Shown: positions 17,735-26,593, counted from the first letter of the stretch. The stretch: DNA of 64,000 bases from Mesorhizobium sp. WSM3862 (GCF_002294985.1 NZ_NSGE01000004.1:186001-250000), one strand, 5' to 3'. Program-made: numbers and translations. The notes: generated by a model from the letters alone, not told the origin.

Positions 17735-18670
17735 TCAAACCAGCATGGACTGCTGGGCGAAGATACCTGCCATCGCGCCGTGCGATGATGCCAGGGTAAC
17801 CGATGGCGGCGTGAGGGGGTTGGCGAGGTCGCCGGCGGCGTAGATGCCGGGCATGCTGGTTTCGCGGCGCTCGTCGACCTTGAGGATGATGCCGACGGGC
17901 GTATCGACCGTGGCGAGGCCCAGTGATTGATGCAGGCTTGCGGACGGTTTGTTGCGCGGATGCGCGAACAGGATGTCGACCGCGACATTCGGGCCGGTAT
18001 CGAGCTTGACGGTGGCGTTATGGCCCCCGTGATGGGCGATCTCGATGATCCGGCCATCGACGACAGGTGTGTTGCGGCGCGCCAGATCGGCCCGGATATC
18101 GGGCGGAATGTCATGACCATCGGCGAACACCGTCAACCTGTCGGTCCAATCGTGGAACAGCCTGACCTGATTGTGCGACTGCCGGCCGGACCAGACGAGG
18201 CCCCAATGCTGGCCGGCGACTTCAAAGCCGTCGCAATAGGGGCAGGGCACGATGGACGTGCCCCAGCCTTCGGCAAAGCCCGGCACATCAGGCATCTGGT
18301 CGATGACGCCATAGCTCAGGATCAGACGGCGCGCCCTAAGGGTTTCGCCATAGCTCAGGATCAGACGGCGCGCCCTAAGGGTTTCGCCATCATCAGTGAC
18401 GACTGAGAAATCGTCGATGGCGCCGGAGACGCTTTCGGCCCGGGCATTGACCAGCTTGACCGTGGGATAGCGGGCCAGCTGCTGCCGCGCCTCAGCCAGG
18501 ATGTCCAGCGGTGGCTTGTGATCGTGGCCGAGCAGACCATGCGAGTGGCCGGCGAAGCGATTGCGCGGCAGGCCGGTATCGAGAACGGTGACTTTGCGGC
18601 GGGCACGGCCGAGCTGCAGGGCGCCAGCGAGACCGGCAAAGCTGCCGCCGATGATGATGACGTCATCCAT
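17735..18670 (-). CDS. Thioredoxin-reductase-like FAD/NAD(P) oxidoreductase with a 13-residue tandem duplication
   Basis: The 311-residue flavoprotein starts with the FAD-binding GGSFAGLAGALQLGRA and has the redox motif CPYC in VPCPYCDGF, as in thioredoxin-reductase-like proteins that lack a dedicated thioredoxin. GETLRARRLILSY occurs twice in succession, from a 39-bp in-frame duplication at 18307-18390, placed just before the ATG/SYG loop that contacts FAD. Without it the protein would be about 298 residues, usual for the family. The start overlaps a 49-residue ORF upstream. Activity of the duplicated form is uncertain. Confidence 0.85.
   Translation of the reverse strand: MDDVIIIGGSFAGLAGALQLGRARRKVTVLDTGLPRNRFAGHSHGLLGHDHKPPLDILAEARQQLARYPTVKLVNARAESVSGAIDDFSVVTDDGETLRARRLILSYGETLRARRLILSYGVIDQMPDVPGFAEGWGTSIVPCPYCDGFEVAGQHWGLVWSGRQSHNQVRLFHDWTDRLTVFADGHDIPPDIRADLARRNTPVVDGRIIEIAHHGGHNATVKLDTGPNVAVDILFAHPRNKPSASLHQSLGLATVDTPVGIILKVDERRETSMPGIYAAGDLANPLTPPSVTLASSHGAMAGIFAQQSMLV
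18307..18390. repeat. 39-bp direct tandem duplication inside a coding region
   Basis: Positions 18307-18345 and 18346-18384 are identical, and a further 6 bases continue the period to 18390. The unit is 13 codons, so the reading frame survives. Perfect identity points to a recent replication-slippage event, or to an assembly artefact. Confidence 0.95.
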
Positions 18671-18812
18671 GGTGATGGGCTCCGTGTTGTGGTTGGAGGG
18701 GGTTGGGTTGGGCCTGGCGCGCAATATCGTCCAGCGAGTCGCCCATCACTGCGTTGATCGACCGGACGATGCCGCATTCGATATCGCCGGGCGGCCCGGA
18801 TTTGGAGGACAT
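18663..18812 (-). CDS. Small ORF translationally coupled to the flavoprotein gene
   Basis: A 49-codon frame begins MSSKSGPPGDIECGIVRSIN and ends with HHHG; it is preceded by GGGGAGG 8 bases before its ATG, one of the best ribosome sites in this region. Its stop overlaps the flavoprotein start (ATGGATGA). The flavoprotein itself has no strong site of its own, so the small frame may serve as a coupling leader or a truncated regulator. I recognise no family. Confidence 0.45.
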   Translation of the reverse strand: MSSKSGPPGDIECGIVRSINAVMGDSLDDIARQAQPNPLQPQHGAHHHG

Positions 18813-18856
18813 GGTTGAAACCTCCCCAATGGCTTGCGCATTTAAGAAACTGTATG

Positions 18857-18888
18857 GTATCGTAATTCAGGAATTAGGATACTGTCAA
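18857..18888 (-). promoter_or_regulatory. Promoter and TetR-type operator of the flavoprotein operon
   Basis: An almost perfect dyad, GTATCGTAATTC-AG-GAATTAGGATAC (18857-18882, one mismatch pair), lies between the divergent genes. On the minus strand TTGACA (complement of 18883-18888) and TACGAT (complement of 18859-18864) are separated by 18 bases, so the dyad fills the spacer and overlaps the -10 box, ideal for repression. The divergent TetR gene starts 20 bases to the right; binding is inferred. Confidence 0.75.
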
Positions 18889-18902
18889 GGACTGGAATTG
18901 TC

Positions 18903-19550
18903 GTGACCGAAAATAGCCGAGGCCGGCGCGGCCGGCCCGCCAACGAGGCGCTTGGCCAAACGATCGTCGACACCGCGGGCGAACTTTTTGCGGAACTGGG
19001 TTTTCAAGCGACGACATTGGACAAGGTCGCCCAGCGAGCGAAGATATCCAAGCTCAGCATCTATCGGCACTTCGAGAACAAGGAGACGCTGTTTGGCGCG
19101 GCGTTTGCGGCCCGCTGCAATCAGTTAATACCACAGGCCCTTTTTGAAGGCGTCGACGGTTCGGCCGAAGATCAGCTCATGGCGGTGGGATCATCACTGC
19201 TTCGCACGCTGTTGCGCCCGGACGTCCGCAATGTCGAAGCCATGGTCATGGCCGACATGACGAGTCAAAAGTCGTTGAGCAAGCTCCATTACGAAGCCGG
19301 CCCCGCCCATATCATCGCCCAAATCGAGGCCCTGTTGCGTCAGTTGCACGCGAAGGCGGTTCTGAACGTGCCCGATCCTCTCCGGTCCGCCCGTTTGTTT
19401 GCCGCGCTTTTCAAAGGCTCCGATCTCCTGATTATCGCACGCTTCGATGAGGCGAGAGCAGAGGACGACAACGAGATCGAATCCTATTGCCGGTCGGCCG
19501 TCGCCATGTTCATCGCCGCGCACGGTGGCAATGACCACGCGGGCGGATAA
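18903..19550 (+). CDS. TetR-family regulator divergent from the flavoprotein operon
   Basis: The 215-residue protein has a basic N-terminus (GRRGRPANEA), the TetR helix-turn-helix (ATTLDKVAQRAKISKLSIYRHF, about 38-59) and an AefR-like C-terminal domain. The start is GTG 18903. Its gene faces away from the small ORF and flavoprotein, and the operator at 18857-18882 fits autoregulation and control of both directions. The inducer is unknown, though a redox-linked signal would fit the neighbour. Confidence 0.88.
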   Translation: MTENSRGRRGRPANEALGQTIVDTAGELFAELGFQATTLDKVAQRAKISKLSIYRHFENKETLFGAAFAARCNQLIPQALFEGVDGSAEDQLMAVGSSLLRTLLRPDVRNVEAMVMADMTSQKSLSKLHYEAGPAHIIAQIEALLRQLHAKAVLNVPDPLRSARLFAALFKGSDLLIIARFDEARAEDDNEIESYCRSAVAMFIAAHGGNDHAGG

Positions 19551-20046
19551 CCTAGCCTAACCTCGTGTCCACCGAACCGGCAGCAGCTCAGTCCAAACCT
19601 CTACGCTTTGGGCGGTGTTCCAGGACCTGTGACCGGCGTAAACGCTACCAACGCGTTCGGGGCCTTAGTGCCGGCTTAGGCAGACCGTCAGCTCTCGGGA
19701 AGCTGCAACGGTGGTCTGAATGGCGAAAATGGTGGCGCAAAGCGGACGTTCCCGTCACGAATCTGAAGTAACCACAATGACATACGAGTTCCCAGTTTCA
19801 TCCGCTCCGGTGCGCCAATTAATCAAACTGAACTCCCGCGCATTTGCCTCGCCGGCCGAAGCGGTCGCTGGCTGCCTACGCTCACGCGGCGAGGTTCACG
19901 TGGCGTATTAATCCACGATCCTGATCGGGTCGGCAGTGGTGCCCGGAGCGTTCTTGAGTTCTGCTTTTTTTCATGCACCCTTGCTCGTCTCCAGCCGCAG
20001 GCGGCGCGGCCTAAGTCCGCCGGGCGCGAGGCAGTCATTGGCGTTA
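19551..20046. other. 496-base gap without a convincing gene
   Basis: Nothing here has a ribosome site, codon pattern or family resemblance that would support a gene. A 44-codon frame at 19777-19911 was considered and rejected. Composition seems less GC-rich than in neighbouring core genes, like the caspase-like gene that follows. No repeat, tRNA or terminator was recognised. Confidence 0.5.
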
Positions 20047-21240
20047 CTAACCCCCTAGCTGTTGCAGCTTGCGACAGGCACGCCTTGCGCCTTCACGGCA
20101 TCTCTGGCGACACCTCTCCTTGTTGCCATCCCTGCATCGCCCCACGGATTCCGGTTTAGCTGGTGCGCTCGTTTTTGCCGAACGATTGGAAGGTTCATCG
20201 ATAGGCAACGACACTTGCGGCTTGCGACTGACTTTCTTTGGCAGGATCTTTTTGCGTGGCGGCGTAGGTGCTTGGAACTTGGCAATTCGGCTCTTTGCAA
20301 TTTCGACGAATGCACCATTCGGAAATGCCGCTAGATAAGCACGATACATCGAGACATCGGATGTATCCTTGATTGATTTCCAGAATTCAAGCTCTGCCGC
20401 CGCGTTGATGTCTGGCTGATAGGGGTCTGGCGGAGACTGACTAGACGCGGCATCTGGGTTGAATGAGAATCCCGGCTCCACCAGGGACGAGTTGCTCCAG
20501 GGAACCTGCTTCCCAGAAGTCGCGTTCATGACGTCCAACCGGACGCGACGCATGAGAATTTCAATGTCGATCGAAGGAGTCTTTATCCGCTTCACAAGAG
20601 AGTCTGCAAACGGACTATGATTGACGGCTCCATCGAGAGCCACGTTGCCGGGTTGTGTTGCAAAGCCGATAAAGACTCCCCTGCCAGCATCCAAGGCTCC
20701 CAGCCCCTTTCCTATGGCAAGGCCGCGACTTTGACCCGGTCCACTCAATTGCTTAACGAAAGGATTGTCCCGACAGGCATCGAGAAGGACGATTGCGATA
20801 TTTTCCTCGGCCGTCATGGCGGCGATGATGTCTTGCAGGCGCTCAGCCTCCAGAGCCAAGTCGGCCGGACGTTGAAGGGCGGCGTCAACCGGCAATAGGT
20901 AGTTCTCCCCGTTCGCTTGGAGCCCGTGTCCGGCGAAGTAAAAAAGCGAGACGTCACCCGGCCGCAGGTTTCGCCTGAATTTTCCGATGAGTTCCCTGAA
21001 CGTTGATGCGTCAGTATCCAATCCAAGGGTGACGTCGAAGCCCGTCTCTTGCAAAACTCGGGAGATGGCATTCGCATCATTTACCCCGTTGGGAAGCGAT
21101 GACGCAAAACGGTAGGCCGAGTTACCGATTACGAGCGCATATCTATGGCTGCGTTGACCGATCTGGGTCTCAGAGGAAGCCGGTGTCGACAAGCCGGCCA
21201 GAAAAAGAAGGCACGCGCACAACAAACAAATCTTGGACAT
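20047..21240 (-). CDS. Secreted caspase-like (peptidase C14) protein
   Basis: The 397-residue protein has a Sec signal peptide (residues 1-23) and a p20 caspase domain: RYALVIGNSAYRF at the first strand, catalytic His105 in FYFAGHG and catalytic Cys156 in LLDACRDNPF. A second part (about 270-320) contains LEFWKSIKDTSDVSMYRAYLAAFPNG, a short repeat module often found after bacterial caspase domains. The tail is basic with four Cys in the last 32 residues. Acidic-pocket Asp residues suggest Arg/Lys specificity as in other bacterial homologues, but the target is unknown. The gene is monocistronic and visibly less GC-rich than its neighbours. Confidence 0.85.
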   Translation of the reverse strand: MSKICLLCACLLFLAGLSTPASSETQIGQRSHRYALVIGNSAYRFASSLPNGVNDANAISRVLQETGFDVTLGLDTDASTFRELIGKFRRNLRPGDVSLFYFAGHGLQANGENYLLPVDAALQRPADLALEAERLQDIIAAMTAEENIAIVLLDACRDNPFVKQLSGPGQSRGLAIGKGLGALDAGRGVFIGFATQPGNVALDGAVNHSPFADSLVKRIKTPSIDIEILMRRVRLDVMNATSGKQVPWSNSSLVEPGFSFNPDAASSQSPPDPYQPDINAAAELEFWKSIKDTSDVSMYRAYLAAFPNGAFVEIAKSRIAKFQAPTPPRKKILPKKVSRKPQVSLPIDEPSNRSAKTSAPAKPESVGRCRDGNKERCRQRCREGARRACRKLQQLGG

Positions 21241-21478
21241 TGCGACGTTCCCGAGTAACGGAGAATATTAGCATCCGTTAAAGCGCGTGGGTACCCATTG
21301 TAAGGGGCCATCTTGCTTGGGAAGAGGCCAAACTTGCCGGAGGCCGCTTCGTATGAGGTCTCCGTGCATCGTCGACGCCCTTTCCGGCATCGACTTCAAG
21401 CAACATCAATCCCCGGAATGAGGCCGCAGCATACAAGGTGGGCCGAGCTCACGAGCTTGTGGCAAACCGTTCGTTCGC

Positions 21479-23134
21479 TCAGCCGACCGCTTTCGTCGCC
21501 GCCCTTCCGGCGCTGCGGCCGGAAAAGATGCAGCCGCCGAGGAAGGTGCCTTCGAGCGCCGCATAGCCGTGCACGCCGCCGCCGCCGAAGCCGGCGACCT
21601 CGCCCACCGCGTAGAGACCAGGGACCGGCTCGCCCGCCGCGTCGAGCACGCGGCTGTCGAGATCGGTCTGCAGGCCGCCCAGCGTCTTGCGGGTGAGGAT
21701 GTTGAGGCGGACCGCAATCAACGGGCCGTTCGCCGGATCGAGCATCTTGTGCGGCTTTGCGGTGCGGATCAGCCTGTCGCCGAGATAGGCGCGCGCGCCG
21801 CGCAGCGCGGTGACCTGCGCATCCTTGGAGAACGGGTTGTCGAGCTGCATGTCGCGGGCGCTGATCTCGCGTTCGACCTGCGCCACATCGAGCAGCGGCT
21901 CGCCGGCCAGCCCGTTCATCCGCGTCACCAGCTTCGAAAGGTTGGCCTCGACGATGAAATCCTCGCCCTTTTCCATGAAGGCTTTCACCGGCCCGGGAAT
22001 GCCCGACGTGGCGCGGCCGAGCACCTGCCGCCAGCTCTTGCCCGTGAGGTCCGGATTCTGCTCCGAGCCCGACAGCGCAAACTCCTTCTGGATGATCTTC
22101 TTCGTCAGGATGAACCAGGAATAATCGAAGCCGGTGCTCATGATATGGCTGAGCGTGGCTAAAGTGTCGAAGCCTGGGAAAAGCGGCACCGGCAGCCGTC
22201 TGCCGCGCGCGTCGAGCCATAGCGAAGAGGGGCCCGGCAGGATACGTATGGCGTGATCGGTCCAGACCGGCGCCCAATTCTTGATGCCCTCGACATAGTG
22301 CCACATGCGGTCGCGGTTGATGACCCTCCCGCCCGCTGCTTCGGCAATTGCCAGCATGCGGCCGTCGACATGGTCCGGCACGCCGGTGATCATCCGCTTC
22401 GGCGTCGCGCCGAGACGCTGCGGCCAGTTCTTACGCACCAGCTCGTGGTTGCCGCCGATGCCGCCGGAAGCGACGATCACGACCTGGGCGTGGAGCTCGA
22501 AATCCCCGGCCACGTTGCGCGAGCTCCTGCGTCCACGCTCGACCGTGCTTGGCTCCAGCACGTCACCGCGCACCCCGGTCACCGTCTTCCCGGTCCGCGT
22601 GATCTCGTTGACCCGGTAGCGAAACTTGAACTCGACGAGCCCACGCTTCTGCGCCTCGCGCACGCGCAGCACGAAGGGCTCCAGCACGCCGGGCCCGGTG
22701 CCCCAGGTGATGTGGAAGCGCGGCACCGAATTGCCGTGGCCGCTGGCAGTGCCGCCGCCGCGCTCGGCCCAGCCGACGACGGGGAAGAATTTCAACCCGC
22801 GCTCGATCAGCCAGGAGCGCTTCTCGCCCGCCGCGAAGCCGAGATAGGCTTCAGCCCATTTGCGCGGCCAAAAATCCTCAGGGCGGTCGAAGGCGGCGGT
22901 GCCCATCCAGTCTGCGAGCGCGAGGTCGTGGGAATCGCGGATGCGCATGCGCCGCTGCTCGGGCGAGTCGACCAGGAAGAGCCCGCCGAACGACCAGAAG
23001 GCCTGGCCGCCCAGCGATTGCTCGGGCTCCTGGTCGACGATGATGATTTTCTTGCCGGCCTCGGCAAGTTCTGTCGCGGCGACGAGGCCTGCCAGCCCCG
23101 CGCCGACAATGATGACATCCGCGTCGTCAGCCAT
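21479..23134 (-). CDS. FAD-dependent dehydrogenase of the 3-ketosteroid dehydrogenase/fumarate reductase type
   Basis: The 551-residue flavoprotein begins MADDADVIIVGAGLAGLVAA, a Rossmann GxGxxG motif, and has the ASGGIGGNHELV segment and a C-terminal GLYAVGEVAGFGGGGVHGYAALEGTFLGGCIFSGR, typical of FAD_binding_2 proteins related to KsdD and the uncharacterised Rv0785 group. ATG 23134 has in-frame upstream sequence, but that would run into the neighbouring gene. It follows the Gfo/Idh/MocA gene by 32 bases and is likely cotranscribed. The substrate is unknown. Confidence 0.85.
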   Translation of the reverse strand: MADDADVIIVGAGLAGLVAATELAEAGKKIIIVDQEPEQSLGGQAFWSFGGLFLVDSPEQRRMRIRDSHDLALADWMGTAAFDRPEDFWPRKWAEAYLGFAAGEKRSWLIERGLKFFPVVGWAERGGGTASGHGNSVPRFHITWGTGPGVLEPFVLRVREAQKRGLVEFKFRYRVNEITRTGKTVTGVRGDVLEPSTVERGRRSSRNVAGDFELHAQVVIVASGGIGGNHELVRKNWPQRLGATPKRMITGVPDHVDGRMLAIAEAAGGRVINRDRMWHYVEGIKNWAPVWTDHAIRILPGPSSLWLDARGRRLPVPLFPGFDTLATLSHIMSTGFDYSWFILTKKIIQKEFALSGSEQNPDLTGKSWRQVLGRATSGIPGPVKAFMEKGEDFIVEANLSKLVTRMNGLAGEPLLDVAQVEREISARDMQLDNPFSKDAQVTALRGARAYLGDRLIRTAKPHKMLDPANGPLIAVRLNILTRKTLGGLQTDLDSRVLDAAGEPVPGLYAVGEVAGFGGGGVHGYAALEGTFLGGCIFSGRSAGRAATKAVG

Positions 23135-23166
23135 CTTCGTTCCCCCCAGCGCCTTCCGACGGCCTG

Positions 23167-24156
23167 TCAGACGGGCTCCCAGCCGTCCTTGTCGCCGGCG
23201 CGGAAGATGGCGTCGATGACCTTCTGGTTGAGGACCGATTCCTCCAGCGTGAAGACACGCTCCTTGCCGCCCTGGGCCGCGCGTACGAAGGCCTCGCATT
23301 CCAGCCGGTACTGCTGGGTGCCTGGGAAGCGGAACACCTGCGCTTCGGTGTGGTTCTGGTTGTGCAATTCGATGCGATGGTGGTCGTAGAGCCCGGCATT
23401 GAACGGGCCAAAGACCTCGATGAAACCCTTCTCGCCGTGGAACACCATCACCTGTCGCGCCGCCATCTGCGTCGACAGGTAGAAGGACAGTTCGAAGTCG
23501 CCGAAATCCGCGCGGATCGAGGAATAGATGTCGGTGCCGAAGGTCTTGTCGCGCTCGATGGTGGCTTGCACGCGGACCGGTTCCTTGCCGGTCGAGAAGC
23601 GCGTCGACACGGTCGGATAGACGCCGATGTCGGGCAGCGCGCCGCCGCCGAGATCGAGCTGGTTGCGCATGTTGGTGGGATCGACATTGTAATAGGAAAA
23701 CGCGCCCTGGACGTGGCGCAGCCGGCCGATCGCGCCGCTGGCGATCAGGTCGCGCACCTTGATCCACTGCGGGTGGTAGACGACCATGAAGGCCTCGCAG
23801 ACCAGCACGTTCTTCTCGTCGCGCAGCTTGATCAGCGGCGGGATGTCCTTGGCGTCGAGCGCAAGAGGCTTCTCGACCAGCACATGTTTTCCCGCCTCGA
23901 TTGCCTTCGCCGTCCATTCGACATGCTGCGAGGTCGGCAGCGGAATATAGACGCCGTCGACCTCCTTGGAAGCGAGCAGTTCCTCATAGGAGCCGAAGGC
24001 ATGGCGGGCGCCAAAACGCTCGCCCAGGGCGCGAGCCTTCGCCAGATCGCGGCTGGCGATCGCCGACAGCACGCCGTTCTCAGAATCCACGATCGCCGGC
24101 AAAAGCTGCTCGCGGCCGATCTTGGCCGTCGACAGAACACCCCATCGGAACATCAT
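23167..24156 (-). CDS. Gfo/Idh/MocA-family NAD(P)-dependent oxidoreductase
   Basis: The 329-residue protein has an N-terminal Rossmann fold, the conserved EKP motif (EKPLAL, residues about 94-99) whose Lys is catalytic, and a C-terminal domain with [14 protein letters not shown]. Members oxidise sugars, inositols or trans-dihydrodiols; the substrate cannot be assigned. It is the first gene of a two-gene unit with the FAD-dependent dehydrogenase. Confidence 0.88.
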   Translation of the reverse strand: MMFRWGVLSTAKIGREQLLPAIVDSENGVLSAIASRDLAKARALGERFGARHAFGSYEELLASKEVDGVYIPLPTSQHVEWTAKAIEAGKHVLVEKPLALDAKDIPPLIKLRDEKNVLVCEAFMVVYHPQWIKVRDLIASGAIGRLRHVQGAFSYYNVDPTNMRNQLDLGGGALPDIGVYPTVSTRFSTGKEPVRVQATIERDKTFGTDIYSSIRADFGDFELSFYLSTQMAARQVMVFHGEKGFIEVFGPFNAGLYDHHRIELHNQNHTEAQVFRFPGTQQYRLECEAFVRAAQGGKERVFTLEESVLNQKVIDAIFRAGDKDGWEPV

Positions 24157-24238
24157 GCTTCTCCATGTCGGTTACGTCGATGGAGGTGTGCCCCAATTCC
24201 GGAGAAAAGCCAATCGCAGACGCGGGCCACAAAGCGCC

Positions 24239-24399
24239 TTCGTCATCCTCGGGCTTGATCCGAGGATCCATTCCGTGACCTATGACGTAAAGTGCAGGGA
24301 TGCAGAATTCTGTAACCGTTGCAACGCCTTAGCGTCACGGCATGGATCCTAGGGTCTGCGCGCGTCGCTTCGCTCCTTGCTCCGCCCTAGGATGACGAA
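24239..24399. repeat. Long imperfect inverted repeat
   Basis: TTCGTCATCCT (24239-24249) is complementary to 24389-24399, and inside it GGATCCATTCCGTGAC near 24272 pairs with GTCACGGCATGGATCC near 24335 with one mismatch. The whole could fold into a long hairpin. It resembles an intergenic repeat of Rhizobiales built around GTCATCCTCGGGC. It fills most of the 264-base gap between the convergent-facing gene ends and has no coding potential. Confidence 0.6.
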
Positions 24400-24420
24400 C
24401 CCGAGGATGCGCGACCAGAG

Positions 24421-25002
24421 CTAACCCCTTCTCCCCGTCAGGGTCATGTCGAAGTCGACGACGTTGGAATAGATCGGCGTGCCGACATCCATGCCGTAGC
24501 GCGATCTGAGCACCTTGCCGGTGACATGGAACTTGATGGTTCCTGACTTCAGCCCATCGAGCTCGGCCGTGAACTTTTCCGAAAACGTCTTGCCGCGCGC
24601 CGTCAGCCGGCCGGTGACCACGGCGGTGGTCTCGCCGGTGCGGGTCACGTTTGTCGAGCGGAACTGGATCTCCGGATTGTTGGCGCTGTCGAAGACGGCG
24701 TCGGAACGCAGGAAAGCATCGATGCGGCCCTGGCCGGTGCCGACGCTTTCCGGAAAGATGGTGAGGTTGACCTTCGAGCGCCCGACATCGGCATTGTCGA
24801 TGCGGATCGTGCCCTTGAAGCGGCCGAAGGCGCCGCCGAAGCCGCCACCGCCGGCCTTGCCGATGGTGAAGCGGATCGAGGAGCCCGCCGGGCTGATCGT
24901 ATAGCTGCCGGCGGCGTCACTGAGCGCCACCGCGGCGCAAACCGGCGCGGCAAGGCAAGCGGCAAAGGCCGCCAATCCGAGGATGCGCGCATGCATCGAC
25001 AT
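24421..25002 (-). CDS. YceI-family periplasmic lipid-binding protein
   Basis: The 193-residue protein has a signal peptide (LGLAAFAACLAAPVCAA) and the YceI lipocalin-like barrel with segments SSIRFTIGKAGGGGFGGAFGRFKG and SKVNLTIFPESV. YceI proteins bind isoprenoid lipids such as polyprenyl pyrophosphates in the periplasm. The start at 25002 has AGGA 8 bases upstream. It lies 61 bases after cytochrome b561, a pairing common in proteobacteria, so they are likely one operon. Confidence 0.9.
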   Translation of the reverse strand: MSMHARILGLAAFAACLAAPVCAAVALSDAAGSYTISPAGSSIRFTIGKAGGGGFGGAFGRFKGTIRIDNADVGRSKVNLTIFPESVGTGQGRIDAFLRSDAVFDSANNPEIQFRSTNVTRTGETTAVVTGRLTARGKTFSEKFTAELDGLKSGTIKFHVTGKVLRSRYGMDVGTPIYSNVVDFDMTLTGRRG

Positions 25003-25063
25003 CTTTCCTATCCTGAACCAGCGCATTGCTGTCTTCCCGCCACCAACGAACGGGCGGCACGCC

Positions 25064-25636
25064 CTATTCCCGGGCTGACGAAGGCGTGATTATGCGCGTG
25101 AGCACGCTGTCGCGCAGCAGGAAATGGTGGCGCATCGCAGCAAGGATATGCAACGCGACCAGCGCGATGCCGGCATAGGCAAGATACCAATGCGCGGCCG
25201 ACCAGAAGCTTTCCGCGGCGTCGGATTCGGCGAGCGGCAGGTCGGGCATGACGAACTGGTTGAACGGCATCGTCGGGATTTCCAGCGTCGAGACCGAGAC
25301 CAGCGTCCAGCCGGAGAGCGGCAGCGCAACCTGGAAGGCGTAAAGCGCGAAATGCGCCAGCGGCGCTGCCTTGCGCTCCAATGTTCCCACCGAAGGCGGG
25401 AGTGCTGGCGCCGCATCGCCGACACGCCAGGCGATGCGCAGGATGACCAGCCCAAGCAGCAGGAAGCCGAAGGACTTATGCAGCTGGATCAGCTCGAAGG
25501 ATGTCCGCTGGCTGTCGATCCGCATCATCACGAAGCCGAGCACGAACTGGCCGATGAAGATGAGGCCGATCAGCCAGTGAAGGATGATCATCGCCCAGCC
25601 ATAGCGGGTGGCGGTGTTGGTGATGGACGATTGCAT
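25064..25636 (-). CDS. Cytochrome b561-type dihaem membrane protein
   Basis: The 190-residue protein has four transmembrane helices with haem-ligand His residues in IILHWLIG (helix 1), QLHKSFGF (helix 2), AHWYLAYAGIALVALHILAA (last helices). It would pass electrons from quinol or another donor in the inner membrane; superoxide:ubiquinone reductase activity is known for one homologue. It is the upstream partner of the YceI gene. Confidence 0.9.
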   Translation of the reverse strand: MQSSITNTATRYGWAMIILHWLIGLIFIGQFVLGFVMMRIDSQRTSFELIQLHKSFGFLLLGLVILRIAWRVGDAAPALPPSVGTLERKAAPLAHFALYAFQVALPLSGWTLVSVSTLEIPTMPFNQFVMPDLPLAESDAAESFWSAAHWYLAYAGIALVALHILAAMRHHFLLRDSVLTRIITPSSARE

Positions 25637-25699
25637 GGTCGAAAAACGTCGCTGAAATCACCTTTCTTCCAGCCCTCCCCACAAGGGGAACGGAGGAGC

Positions 25700-26590
25700 C
25701 TACCCGCTCACCTTGAAGAAATCGACGAAGGCCCGCAACGCCGGCCGCATCTGGCGGCGGCTTGGGTAGTAGACGAAGAAGCCGTCGAAGGCGGGGCACC
25801 AGTCCTCCAGCACGCGGATCAGCCGGCCATCGGCGAGCGGCGCCTTCACATAGTCCTCGAAGACGAAGGCGAGCCCGGCGCCGTCGATCGCGGCCTGGGC
25901 GATCAGATGGTCCTCGTCGAGGATCAGCGGCCCTTGTGCTGCGATCTCGATTTCCTCGCCGTCCTTCTCGAACTCCCAGCGGTAGAGGATGCCGCTGGAG
26001 AAGCGGAAGCGGATGCAGCGGTGATCGGCGAGATCGCGCGGATGACGCGGTTTGGGCATGGTCGCGAAGTAGGAGGGCGCGCCGACCAACGCGCCGCGGA
26101 TGTTCGGTCCGATGCGCGCCGCGATCATGTCGCGCTGCAGGCTTTCGCCCAGCCTGACACCGGCGTCGAACCCACCCTCCACCACATCGGTGAAGCGGTC
26201 CTCGATGACGACCTCCAGCACGATCTCGGGATAGGCGGCTGTGAAGGCAGCGAGCCGCGGCGTCAGCACCAGATGCGCGGCGGTGCGCGGCACGCTAAGC
26301 CTGAGATTGCCAGCCGGCCGGTCGCGCGTCTCGACCGCCGTTTCCAGCGCCAGGTCGATCTCGGACAGTGCCGGCCGCAGGCGCTCCAACAGCCGCGCGC
26401 CTTCCTCGGTCGGGGCGACACTGCGCGTGCTGCGCGCCAGAAGCCGCACGCCGAGCCGCGCCTCCAGGCTCGCCACCGCATGGCTGACCGCCGACGGCGC
26501 GATGCCGAGCTCGCGGGCCGCGCCGCGGAAGCTGGCGCATTGCGCGACCGCGGCGAGAACGGCCAGCTGGGAAAGGTTCGTCCGGTTCAT
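25700..26590 (-). CDS. LysR-family regulator of the divergent aldo/keto reductase
   Basis: The 296-residue protein has the N-terminal LysR helix-turn-helix (FRGAARELGIAPSAVSHAVASLEARLGVRL) and an effector domain of the PBP2_CrgA type. It is divergent from the aldo/keto reductase with a 96-base gap containing TCTAT-N3-ATAGA (26594-26606), a T-N11-A dyad suited to LysR binding. Control of the reductase is inferred from layout. Confidence 0.92.
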   Translation of the reverse strand: MNRTNLSQLAVLAAVAQCASFRGAARELGIAPSAVSHAVASLEARLGVRLLARSTRSVAPTEEGARLLERLRPALSEIDLALETAVETRDRPAGNLRLSVPRTAAHLVLTPRLAAFTAAYPEIVLEVVIEDRFTDVVEGGFDAGVRLGESLQRDMIAARIGPNIRGALVGAPSYFATMPKPRHPRDLADHRCIRFRFSSGILYRWEFEKDGEEIEIAAQGPLILDEDHLIAQAAIDGAGLAFVFEDYVKAPLADGRLIRVLEDWCPAFDGFFVYYPSRRQMRPALRAFVDFFKVSG

Positions 26591-26593
26591 TGA

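Noticed and set aside
19777..19911. 44-codon frame MTYEFPVSSAPVRQ
   Set aside because: Weak ribosome site, no family and no coding signal beyond chance.
21479..23917. 812-codon reading of the FAD dehydrogenase with a long N-terminal extension
   Set aside because: The extension covers the Gfo/Idh/MocA gene; the Rossmann start at 23134 is the real N-terminus.
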